64,000 bases of DNA from Aestuariivivens insulae (GTDB lineage Bacteria > Bacteroidota > Bacteroidia > Flavobacteriales > Flavobacteriaceae), in contig NZ_JAKMCS010000014.1 of assembly GCF_022662195.1 (NCBI RefSeq), positions 1-64,000 of the forward strand. Reading direction: 5' to 3'. The notes under the pieces were generated by a model. That model ran no database searches, was not told the DNA's origin, and saw nothing but the letters and a program-made list of their open reading frames with translations. The stretch's first letter is position 1. Every line of letters begins with the position of its first letter. Both the position numbers and the translations under genes were made by a program. This document shows positions 17,028 to 24,837 of the stretch, in pieces.

Positions 17028-17088
17028 AATTTAAGATTGTTTTATCGCCTAACTACTGAAAACTGTAAACTGAGACTGATTACTTAAA

Positions 17089-18417
17089 TTAGCGCATGTT
17101 CTTCATCATTTGCATCATCTTCCTTCCGCCACCGCCTTGCATCATCTTCATCATCTTACTCATTTGGTTAAATTGCTTTAACAGCTGATTGACTTCCTGC
17201 ACTGATGTTCCAGAGCCCTTGCCAATTCGTTTTTTTCTGCTAGCATTTAAAATAGAGGGATTAGCTCGTTCTTTGGGTGTCATGGAATAGATAATCGCTT
17301 CAATGCCTTTAAATGCATCGTCATCTATATCGATATCCTTCATCATTTTTCCTGCTCCAGGAATCATACCTACCAGATCCTTCATATTTCCCATTTTCTT
17401 GATCTGCTGTATTTGTTTCAAGAAATCGTCAAATCCAAACTGGTTTTTAGCTATTTTCTTTTGAAGTTTTCTAGCTTCTTCCTCATCAAATTGTTCCTGG
17501 GCGCGTTCTACTAAAGACACGACGTCTCCCATTCCCAATATACGGTCTGCCATACGAGATGGGTGGAATACATCTATAGCTTCCATTTTTTCTCCCGTAC
17601 CAATAAATTTAATAGGTTTATTAACTACAGATTTTATGGAAATAGCAGCACCACCTCTGGTATCACCATCCAATTTGGTGAGGATAACACCATCAAAATT
17701 CAATACATCGTTAAAGGCCTTAGCCGTATTAACCGCGTCCTGCCCTGTCATAGAATCTACCACAAACAAGGTCTCTTGCGGCTGTATGGCTTTGTGGATG
17801 TTTGAGATTTCGGTCATCATGACCTCATCTACTGCCAAACGACCAGCGGTATCTATAATTACCACATTATACCCATTGGCTTTTGCATGGGCGATACCTG
17901 CTTTTGCTATAGCAACGGGATCGTTATTTCCTTTATCGCTATAAACCTCTACATTTATTTGTTCCCCAACAACATGTAACTGATCTATCGCTGCTGGACG
18001 ATACACGTCGCAGGCAACCAATAATGGTTTTTTGGTTTTCTTATTTTTTAGATAATTGGCAAGCTTACCCGAAAATGTTGTTTTACCAGACCCTTGCAGA
18101 CCCGACATTAAAATCACACTTGGGGTTCCAGAAAGATTTATACCTTCGGCGTCACCTCCCATGAGCTCGGTCAATTCGTCCTTAACGATTTTAACCATTA
18201 ACTGCCCTGGCTGTAGGGTTGTCAATACGTTTTGTCCAAGAGCCTTTTCCTTAACTTTGTTGGTAAATTGCTTAGCTATTTTAAAGTTAACATCGGCATC
18301 TAAAAGGGCGCGCCTTACTTCTTTTAAGGTCTCTGCTACATTGACTTCTGTGATACTACCATGGCCTTTAAGAACGTGTAAGGCTTTATCTAATTTATCG
18401 CTTAAATTATTAAACAT
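17089..18417 (-). CDS. ffh: Signal recognition particle GTPase Ffh
   Basis: 442 residues. The N domain is followed by the G domain with P-loop G-L-Q-G-S-G-K-T-T, D-T-A-G-R-L and T-K-L-D-G-D-T-R-G-G. The Met-rich M domain ends M-M-K-M-M-Q-G-G-G-G-R-K-M-M-Q-M-M. Ffh binds signal sequences and 4.5S RNA and docks on FtsY, which is encoded at 55764-56717. A -7-type promoter element lies 25 nt upstream. Length and motifs are complete. Confidence 0.97.
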   Translation of the reverse strand: MFNNLSDKLDKALHVLKGHGSITEVNVAETLKEVRRALLDADVNFKIAKQFTNKVKEKALGQNVLTTLQPGQLMVKIVKDELTELMGGDAEGINLSGTPSVILMSGLQGSGKTTFSGKLANYLKNKKTKKPLLVACDVYRPAAIDQLHVVGEQINVEVYSDKGNNDPVAIAKAGIAHAKANGYNVVIIDTAGRLAVDEVMMTEISNIHKAIQPQETLFVVDSMTGQDAVNTAKAFNDVLNFDGVILTKLDGDTRGGAAISIKSVVNKPIKFIGTGEKMEAIDVFHPSRMADRILGMGDVVSLVERAQEQFDEEEARKLQKKIAKNQFGFDDFLKQIQQIKKMGNMKDLVGMIPGAGKMMKDIDIDDDAFKGIEAIIYSMTPKERANPSILNASRKKRIGKGSGTSVQEVNQLLKQFNQMSKMMKMMQGGGGRKMMQMMKNMR

Positions 18418-18442
18418 ATTGCTCTTTAAATTTTAAGAAGTG

Positions 18443-18450
18443 CAAAGTTA
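18443..18450 (-). promoter_or_regulatory. -7 promoter element of ffh
   Basis: Minus-strand TAACTTTG matches TAnnTTTG, 25 nt before the ffh ATG. No clear -33 TTG is seen at the usual distance. Confidence 0.4.
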
Positions 18451-18492
18451 ACGATTTGAAGTCTATTATTGAAACCCGATTGTATAAAGTAA

Positions 18493-18527
18493 ACAAAAAA
18501 GGCTGTCAATATTTAATTGACAGCCTT
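18493..18527 (-). terminator. Intrinsic terminator after the repeat lipoprotein
   Basis: AAGGCTGTCAAT (18499-18510) and ATTGACAGCCTT (18516-18527) pair over 12 bp with a 5-nt loop. On the minus strand this is followed by TTTTTT. Confidence 0.8.
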
Positions 18528-18630
18528 AAAAAGGATAACTTCAAGGGCTTAACCTAACAAAATCGATAAGAAAAGTTCTCCTTTTTTAACCAAAACATAA
18601 TAATAATTTCTTTCTCATTTTTTTTATTTA

Positions 18631-18699
18631 GATCCCGAAACAACGTTTCGACTGCACTTCGACTTTGCTCAGTGACCACGCTCAACGTGACAGGTAGGG
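18631..18699. repeat. REP-like intergenic element
   Basis: A GC-richer segment with repeated TTCGACT blocks and paired GCTCAGTGACC / GCTCAACGTGACAG words. Words such as CGCTCA recur at about 39996-40015 and 53860-53910. This looks like the dispersed imperfect-palindrome repeats of flavobacterial spacers. Confidence 0.5.
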
Positions 18700-18759
18700 A
18701 TAACAATTTCAAAGGAAACCTAGCCCCTAAGTATTTAGAGGCCAGGAAACATGCTGTTA

Positions 18760-20520
18760 TTATGCTTTCTTTTCCAAAACTAAAATACGTTCTATACCTC
18801 CATCTGCATTTAAATCTTTCAATTCAATTCTAGTTTCTGTAATTTCCTTTATTCTCCATCTATGGTTTAAGGCACTAAATGGGGCATGATCTCCAAAATA
18901 CAAGCCTAGCTTTAAACCTTCTTTTCTGTACGATAACCAAGAGCCTCCAAAAGTACCATTATTAGGATCGGTAACTTTTACCCTTCCTGTTTCAAAGAAG
19001 TTTAACGTGTACATGAAAAATTCATCATCCTTTTCCAATTCACCTTCTGCTATAAAATATCTAGTAACTTCCCAATTGCCATTGGTTAAAATACCATCTA
19101 TGTAATTCAAATCGTCATCTGTATTTGGGCAGTGTCTTTCCAATACCATTTTATTATCTGGATGATTTATACTTTCAAGCTTAATTAAACCTGGTTCCAA
19201 GAAAGTGATTAACCACTCCAGTTGTAAATGAGGCCTACCCTCTAATTGTATTTGAAGCACAAATCCTGCATTATGTGCAAGCACATTATATGTACCTTGA
19301 ACAAACTCGCCATTCACTCTTATTTTTACTACATTCTCCGGGAAGAATTTTAGAGGTGTCCCTATATAATCTTTTTCATTATCTATACCATCTACACTTA
19401 AACGTGCCACTCTCCACATACATTCTTGCAAGTAGTTTATTATACGCTCTTTGGTTACATCAAAAGCAATATCACAATTTTTCTTTAAAATGATTCTATT
19501 ACCTCCTGCTTGGTACAACTTAATTCTGCCTGCTTCTAAGTCGTAAACAAACCATTCTAACGTGAAATCTACCAAGGTGTCGAACTCCAATTTAATCATG
19601 GCTCCTCTATCGGTAACTCTGGTAGTCCAGGTTCCGGTTAATACATCGCCATTTCTGGCACGCACTTTAACAACGTTATTTTCTCTAAACACAACTATGT
19701 ACTCACGGTATTTGTCATCTAAATTTTCTTCATTTCTATCGAAGTCATGAACCACCCACGGACAGGTCACTAATAAATTATCTAAACGTTCTTTAGTAAA
19801 GTCGTCATCTCCATAATCATTATCATCATCTTCATCACAAGTATCTTTGGCATCCACTATAGCCTGTTCCAATTCTAGGTTATTATGAACAGTTACTTCG
19901 TTACCATCAGCCAAAACCATTGTTACAGGAAAGTTTAAACTGGCCAAGACTTCAGCATTTATTACACGGTGGATAAAACGGTGCAACTGAAAATCGTTTT
20001 CAATGCTTACAACATCAATAACCTGAAAATTGGCATCATATACTGAAAACGAAATAGGGTACTTAAAATCAATACACTCGATATCGTCATCTTCTTCATT
20101 TTCACCTTTGCATATAGCTATAAGTTCTTCTAGGTGGGCTTTGTTCTCAATAACAATCTCTTCATGTTCTTCGGTGATAATGGTTATTGGAAATATAATC
20201 TCCAAACGGTCATCGTCATCTTCAAACTCATCAAAAATAGCTTCAATTGTCTTGAAGTCTTCTTCAGAATCGATAATAATCTCTAGATTGTTCACCACTA
20301 CGGTTACAGGAAGTTCTACAGACAAACAACTGGCTTTGTCTATTATATTGTCCTTAGAACCATCCCGTTTTGAAGTGGCACTAACTAAAGCGGTTAAATT
20401 GGAATTGGCAACAAGAGCCTCCGCTTCATTTGGGGGCGTAATATCTACTACTTCATCTTGACAAGAAGTAAGTAGTAATAGAGCAAAAAAAGGTAGTAGG
20501 ATTAAGAATTTTGTTTTCAT
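18760..20520 (-). CDS. Large lipoprotein with 4 + 3 internal repeats
   Basis: A 586-residue lipoprotein (L-L-T-S-C, Cys20) of no family I recognise. The first half holds four related beta units (about 68-98, 108-138, 153-187, 196-226), each starting with a P-V/I-T/S motif (L-P-V-T, F-P-I-T, Y-P-I-S, F-P-V-T) and ending in a short helix. They are separated by Asp/Glu-rich linkers. The second half holds three lipocalin-like units (about 240-349, 354-464, 468-586), each with a W, a V-V-K-V/I segment, G-T/S-W or G-T-Y, and a closing I-x-L-x3-C or L-E-K. I start at M-K-T-K because the promoter motif lies just upstream. It is divergent from a sigma/FecR/TonB-receptor operon that shares its promoter motif, so it probably works with that receptor at the cell surface. 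Confidence 0.75.
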   Translation of the reverse strand: MKTKFLILLPFFALLLLTSCQDEVVDITPPNEAEALVANSNLTALVSATSKRDGSKDNIIDKASCLSVELPVTVVVNNLEIIIDSEEDFKTIEAIFDEFEDDDDRLEIIFPITIITEEHEEIVIENKAHLEELIAICKGENEEDDDIECIDFKYPISFSVYDANFQVIDVVSIENDFQLHRFIHRVINAEVLASLNFPVTMVLADGNEVTVHNNLELEQAIVDAKDTCDEDDDNDYGDDDFTKERLDNLLVTCPWVVHDFDRNEENLDDKYREYIVVFRENNVVKVRARNGDVLTGTWTTRVTDRGAMIKLEFDTLVDFTLEWFVYDLEAGRIKLYQAGGNRIILKKNCDIAFDVTKERIINYLQECMWRVARLSVDGIDNEKDYIGTPLKFFPENVVKIRVNGEFVQGTYNVLAHNAGFVLQIQLEGRPHLQLEWLITFLEPGLIKLESINHPDNKMVLERHCPNTDDDLNYIDGILTNGNWEVTRYFIAEGELEKDDEFFMYTLNFFETGRVKVTDPNNGTFGGSWLSYRKEGLKLGLYFGDHAPFSALNHRWRIKEITETRIELKDLNADGGIERILVLEKKA

Positions 20521-20556
20521 GATGTTTAATTTTGGGTTCAACATAGCGTTTTGTTG

Positions 20557-20587
20557 ATAAAACAGGATAGTCTTAAAAATTCCTACC
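20557..20587 (-). promoter_or_regulatory. ECF-type promoter of the repeat lipoprotein
   Basis: On the minus strand GGTAGGAA (20587-20580), exactly 15 nt, then TGTTTTAT (20564-20557), about 36 nt before the M-K-T-K start codon. The same motif with the same spacing precedes the fecR at 21356. Confidence 0.65.
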
Positions 20588-20669
20588 CTTAATTCTTAAA
20601 AAAATTTGAAAATATCAAAATCCAAGTTCCAAAAAGCTTTATTTTAGAGGCACCAACTACCAAAACCAA

Positions 20670-21185
20670 ATGGCAAAACAATTACATGATAATATTTGTG
20701 AAGAACATCTTTTCTCCTCAATATTCAACAAATACGCTAAAGACTTACATAACTTTTTATATTATAAGTTCGGAGATCGGTTAAACCCTAAGGACAAAGT
20801 ACAGGAAGCTTTTGTTAAGTTGTGGCAAAACTGTGCTAAAGTAACCCCAGATAAAGCCAAAAGTTTTGTATTTACCACAGCCAATAATTTAATGCTGAAT
20901 GAGGTAGCACACCAAAAAGTGGTTTTAAAGCACCAACAGACCAAACCTAAAATGCATACCAATGAAAACCCCGAGTTTTTAATGCAGGAGCGGGAGTATA
21001 ATGACAAATTACAACGGGCTTTATCAAACTTAACCGAACCGCAACGTGTCGCTTTTATGATGAACCGTGTTGAGGGCAAACGCTTTAAGGAAATTGCCGA
21101 ACTTTTGGACATATCGACCAAAGCCGTGGAAAAACGCATTTATGGTGCTTTGGAAAAATTAAGAAAGGATATTAAGGAGTTATAG
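20670..21185 (+). CDS. ECF sigma-70 factor (second signalling locus)
   Basis: 171 residues. Region 2 is at about 15-80 (F-N-K-Y-A-K-D-L-H-N-F-L, then P-K-D-K-V-Q-E-A-F-V-K-L-W) and region 4 at about 110-165 (P-Q-R-V-A-F-M-M-N-R-V-E-G-K-R-F-K-E-I-A-E-L-L-D-I-S). It leads the plus-strand order sigma, FecR, STN TonB receptor, and is divergent from the repeat lipoprotein. Two copies of a GGTAGGAA-N15-TGTTWTAT motif before fecR and before the lipoprotein are its likely targets. Its own upstream region lacks the motif. An 11-bp minisatellite starts at its stop codon. Confidence 0.92.
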   Translation: MAKQLHDNICEEHLFSSIFNKYAKDLHNFLYYKFGDRLNPKDKVQEAFVKLWQNCAKVTPDKAKSFVFTTANNLMLNEVAHQKVVLKHQQTKPKMHTNENPEFLMQEREYNDKLQRALSNLTEPQRVAFMMNRVEGKRFKEIAELLDISTKAVEKRIYGALEKLRKDIKEL

Positions 21186-21261
21186 GAGATTGATTGGAGA
21201 TTGATTGGAGATTGGTTGGAGATTGATGGGAGATTGATGGGAGATTGATGGGAGATTGAGT
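21185..21261 (+). repeat. 11-bp minisatellite, 7 copies
   Basis: Seven head-to-tail copies of GGAGATTGATT with minor changes (GGTT in copy 3, GATG in copies 4-6, GAGT in copy 7) start at the last base of the sigma stop codon. They occupy half of the sigma-fecR gap. The repeat is non-coding and lies 50 bp upstream of the fecR promoter motif. Copy number may vary by slippage. Confidence 0.95.
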
Positions 21262-21310
21262 AGGTATAGATTGAACCTTGAACCATAAACCTTAAACTTT
21301 TTTAGTACAG

Positions 21311-21341
21311 GGTAGGAAAAAATAAAAGTTAATTGTTATAT
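21311..21341 (+). promoter_or_regulatory. ECF-type promoter of fecR (second locus)
   Basis: GGTAGGAA (21311-21318), 15 nt, TGTTATAT (21334-21341). The fecR ATG is 15 nt further, so the leader would be very short. Sequence and spacing match the motif before the divergent lipoprotein. Confidence 0.65.
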
Positions 21342-21355
21342 AGTTGAATACAGAA

Positions 21356-22258
21356 ATGATGGATAGAGAAAAACTCATATCAAAATGGTTAGATAACGAC
21401 CTAAGCGATCAAGAGCTTCAGGCATTTAAAGCCCTTGAAGACTACGATGATTTAGTAAGGTTAAATGATAGCCTACAAGATTTTAAAGCCGATGATTATA
21501 ATACATCTACGGCATTAGAACAGGTCTTATCGTCCATTAAAACCAAAACACCTCAGCCTACAACACTTTGGATAAAACCTTTTTTACGAGTGGCCGCCCT
21601 TTTGGTTATTTGTTTCAGTTTATATTACTACGTGACAACTTTAGATACCACCATAGTGACAGATGTTGCCCAAAAAACTACGGTAGCATTGCCAGATGCC
21701 TCCAGTGTTGCCCTTAATGCCAAGTCTACATTAATATTCAATAAAAAGGAATGGCATAAAGAACGCCATGTGGAATTACAGGGCGAAGCTTTTTTTAAAG
21801 TTTCAAAAGGGGCTTCGTTTAATGTAATTACAACATCGGGAACCGTTACTGTTTATGGTACACAATTTAATGTAAAACAACGCGACAATTATTTTGAAGT
21901 TATTTGCTACGAAGGCTTAGTTGGGGTGACCTACAAATCCCAAGAAACGAAATTAAAACCTGGAGACAGCTTTTTAATTATAGATGGGAAACTAATTGCT
22001 AAAGGAAAAGAAAGCAGCTCAACGCCTTCGTGGTTAAATAACGAAAGTCAATTTAAAAGCATTCCGTACAAAGCTGTTATCGCCGAATTTGAAAGGCAAT
22101 ACGGGGTAAGCGTAACGCTTATGGGTATTGATAGCAAACAACACTTTACTGGTGGTTTTTCACATGACAATATAGACGTTGCATTACAGTCTATTACCTT
22201 ACCTTTACATTTAACTTACAGTAAAGAAAACAATACTATTATTTTAAGGCGTGAATAG
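21356..22258 (+). CDS. FecR-family anti-sigma factor (second locus)
   Basis: 300 residues from the ATG at 21356. A TTG 12 nt earlier is in frame but would overlap the predicted transcription start. The short cytosolic part has L-I-S-K-W-L-D-N-D-L-S. One transmembrane segment lies near 80-97 (V-A-A-L-L-V-I-C-F-S-L). The periplasmic FecR domain (L-P-D-A-S-S-V-A-L-N-A-K-S-T-L, then Q-G-E-A-F-F-K-V) and a C-terminal DUF4974-like domain follow. It would restrain the sigma factor at 20670. Its stop overlaps the GTG start of the TonB receptor by 8 nt, so the two are translationally coupled. Confidence 0.9.
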   Translation: MMDREKLISKWLDNDLSDQELQAFKALEDYDDLVRLNDSLQDFKADDYNTSTALEQVLSSIKTKTPQPTTLWIKPFLRVAALLVICFSLYYYVTTLDTTIVTDVAQKTTVALPDASSVALNAKSTLIFNKKEWHKERHVELQGEAFFKVSKGASFNVITTSGTVTVYGTQFNVKQRDNYFEVICYEGLVGVTYKSQETKLKPGDSFLIIDGKLIAKGKESSSTPSWLNNESQFKSIPYKAVIAEFERQYGVSVTLMGIDSKQHFTGGFSHDNIDVALQSITLPLHLTYSKENNTIILRRE

Positions 22259-24614
22259 AAAAGGCATTATTTCTGTTTTAATTATTGTCTTATTTTTTTT
22301 GAACACTTTTAGTATCACAGCCCAAACAGTTCAAAAAGAAAAACTAAGCCTTACCTCTATACTAAAAGCCTTAGAAACGCTTTATAACGTTAGGTTTTCA
22401 TATGTGGATGAAACCGTAAAGGGCATTACATTAGAATTACCAGAAAGTATTTTAACCTTAACCGATGCCCTAAATTATATTAGCCAAGAAACACATTTGG
22501 ATTTTAAATTACTTGATGACCGATTTATTGTGGTTAGCAAAGAAAAAGCTGGGAACAATACGGGCTTTAGCACCCAACAGTTAGAAGAAGTCGTGGTGGT
22601 TAATTATTTAACCTCTGGCTTAACCAAATTAAACGATGGCAGTATTACCCTTAAACCAGAATCTTTTGGTATACTTCCCGGGTTGATAGAACCCGATGTA
22701 CTACAGACCATCCAGGCCCTTCCTGGAATTTTAAGTGTCGATGAAACCGTGTCCAACATTAATGTTAGGGGCGGTACCCACGACCAAAACTTAATCCTTT
22801 GGGATGGCATAAAGATGTACCAATCTGGGCATTTTTTCGGATTGATCTCTGCCTTTAACCCTTATACGACTAAGTCTGTTAATGTTTCTAAAAATGGAAC
22901 ACCCGCAAAATATGGCGATGGTATTTCCAGCATTATCGATATGCAACTTTCCAATACCATAGACAACCAATTTAATGCTGGTTTGGGATTTAATTTGATT
23001 AATGCCGATGGTTATGCCAAAATACCCCTATCCCACAATACAGAATTGCAATTGTCGACCCGTCGGTCTATAACCGACCTCATCAATACGGCAACTTTCG
23101 AGCAATATTCCAAGCGTATCTTTCAGGACTCCGATTTTAATGACGCTAAGAAAAATGATGATTTCATATCACAAAACGAATCGTTTTACTTTTACGATGT
23201 CACGGCCAAATTTCTTTATGATATCACCAAAAAGGATAAGGTAAGGTTTCATTTTTTCAATGTTTTTAACGATTTGAATTACGATGAACAATTAACAACC
23301 AACGATCGCAATGAAGCTTTAAACAGTAAACTCACACAACGTAATTCTGCAATTGGAATGACTTACACAAGAGATTGGACTAACGCCCTATTGATGACCG
23401 CGCAAGTTTATGTCTCTAATTACGATTTGGATGCTACCAATCACGACCTTATTAACAATCAACGTTTAATACAAGAAAATGAAGTATACGATGGTTCGGC
23501 CAGATTAGATATTGATTATACCCACAACCAGAATTTTAAGTTCAATACGGGTTACCAATTTACCGAAGTGGGCATAAGCAACCTAGAAGATGTTAACAAC
23601 CCTAATTTTAGAAGCTATATTAAGGAAGTATCTAGAAGCCATTCGGTTTACGGAGAAAGTACATTTTTGTCCAATGATGCCAAAACCAAATTAAAATTTG
23701 GCACGAGATTAAATTACTTCAACAAGTTCAACTCCTTTCTAATAGAACCCCGTTTAAGTTTCAGTCAACGTTTTTTAAATCATTTTAGGCTTGAGGTTTT
23801 AAGTGAACTAAAGAGCCAAACCACTTCCCAAATCATTGATCTACAAAACGATTTTTTAGGTATTGAAAAAAGGCGCTGGGTATTGTCTAACAACATTACC
23901 GAAGTTACAACTAATGACGGTATCAATATTTTTCCCGTTCCCATTATAAAAAGTAAACAAGCCTCTGTGGGACTTCAATACAACCAAAATAAACTTTTAA
24001 TTAGTGCCGAAGGCTACATTAAAAAGGTTGATGGGATTACCAGCAGAAGCCAAGGGTTCCAAAACCAATATCAGTTTATTTTCGATACCGGAAGCTATAA
24101 AATTAAAGGTGTAGACGTATTAATCAACAAACAATTCAATACCATTTTCAGTACCTGGCTAAGCTATACTTACAGTAAAAATGATTACACCTTTTCATCG
24201 TTAAACAATGGGAGTCCATTCCCTAACAATGCCGATATTAGGCACGCCATGGCATTTGGTGGTGTTTATACCCATAACGATATTAAGCTTGCCTTAGGAA
24301 TCAATTGGCATAGCGGAAAACCTACAACCAATCCTATAGATGTTACCGACAATTCAACAACTAGGGAAATTAATTACGAAGCACCCAACAGTAGTAATCT
24401 TAACGATTATTTACGCACCGATTTTTCGGCTTCCTATGCATTTGATATTTCCAATGCTACAAAAGCCTCCATTGGGGCTTCCATTTGGAATGTATTTAAC
24501 AGAAAGAATATCATAAATACCTATTACGCCTTAAACGATGATAACACCATAAGAAAGGTTGAAAATCAATCGTTGGGCATCACACCAAATGTTAGTTTTA
24601 GGGTCATTTTTTAA
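22251..24614 (+). CDS. TonB-dependent receptor with STN domain
   Basis: A 787-residue outer-membrane receptor with a signal peptide (cleavage after T-A-Q), an STN domain at about 30-100 (S-L-T-S-I-L-K-A-L-E-T-L-Y-N-V-R-F-S-Y), a plug domain at about 115-240 (G-L-I-E-P-D-V-L-Q-T-I-Q-A-L-P-G-I, then I-N-V-R-G-G-T-H-D-Q-N) and a barrel ending in V-S-F-R-V-I-F. It lacks the CarboxypepD_reg domain and SusD partner of the first locus. It begins with GTG inside fecR. The STN domain and adjacent FecR/sigma genes indicate substrate-sensing transport; the substrate is unknown. The divergent lipoprotein is a candidate surface partner. Confidence 0.9.
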   Translation: MNRKGIISVLIIVLFFLNTFSITAQTVQKEKLSLTSILKALETLYNVRFSYVDETVKGITLELPESILTLTDALNYISQETHLDFKLLDDRFIVVSKEKAGNNTGFSTQQLEEVVVVNYLTSGLTKLNDGSITLKPESFGILPGLIEPDVLQTIQALPGILSVDETVSNINVRGGTHDQNLILWDGIKMYQSGHFFGLISAFNPYTTKSVNVSKNGTPAKYGDGISSIIDMQLSNTIDNQFNAGLGFNLINADGYAKIPLSHNTELQLSTRRSITDLINTATFEQYSKRIFQDSDFNDAKKNDDFISQNESFYFYDVTAKFLYDITKKDKVRFHFFNVFNDLNYDEQLTTNDRNEALNSKLTQRNSAIGMTYTRDWTNALLMTAQVYVSNYDLDATNHDLINNQRLIQENEVYDGSARLDIDYTHNQNFKFNTGYQFTEVGISNLEDVNNPNFRSYIKEVSRSHSVYGESTFLSNDAKTKLKFGTRLNYFNKFNSFLIEPRLSFSQRFLNHFRLEVLSELKSQTTSQIIDLQNDFLGIEKRRWVLSNNITEVTTNDGINIFPVPIIKSKQASVGLQYNQNKLLISAEGYIKKVDGITSRSQGFQNQYQFIFDTGSYKIKGVDVLINKQFNTIFSTWLSYTYSKNDYTFSSLNNGSPFPNNADIRHAMAFGGVYTHNDIKLALGINWHSGKPTTNPIDVTDNSTTREINYEAPNSSNLNDYLRTDFSASYAFDISNATKASIGASIWNVFNRKNIINTYYALNDDNTIRKVENQSLGITPNVSFRVIF

Positions 24615-24837
24615 CTTCCCCTTAGTCTTTAATATAGGCGTTTGTATGATTGATTGCTTTTATTGAAGAAAAAACATCAGACACATTAAGTTCATCATTC
24701 TTTTTGAGATAAATTTAGGAATGTATATTTTGAAAGGCACAGTAACTTTAAAACGAGAGGTGATTTAATACTAATGCCGAAAAGGAGAGTTTATAAGATT
24801 TGGGATTATACATAGTATTTTCCCAGAACTAGGAATT

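Larger units (their letters stand above)
18418..18759. other. 342-bp spacer between ffh and the repeat lipoprotein
   Basis: No gene is visible. It contains the ffh -7 element, a strong minus-strand terminator at 18493-18527 and a REP-like GC-richer segment at 18631-18699. The terminator lies 233 nt after the lipoprotein stop, so that transcript would have a long 3' untranslated region covering the REP-like segment. Confidence 0.6.

Noticed and set aside
21185-21261. CRISPR array
   Set aside because: The 11-bp copies are head to tail without spacers, far shorter than CRISPR repeats, and no cas gene is near.
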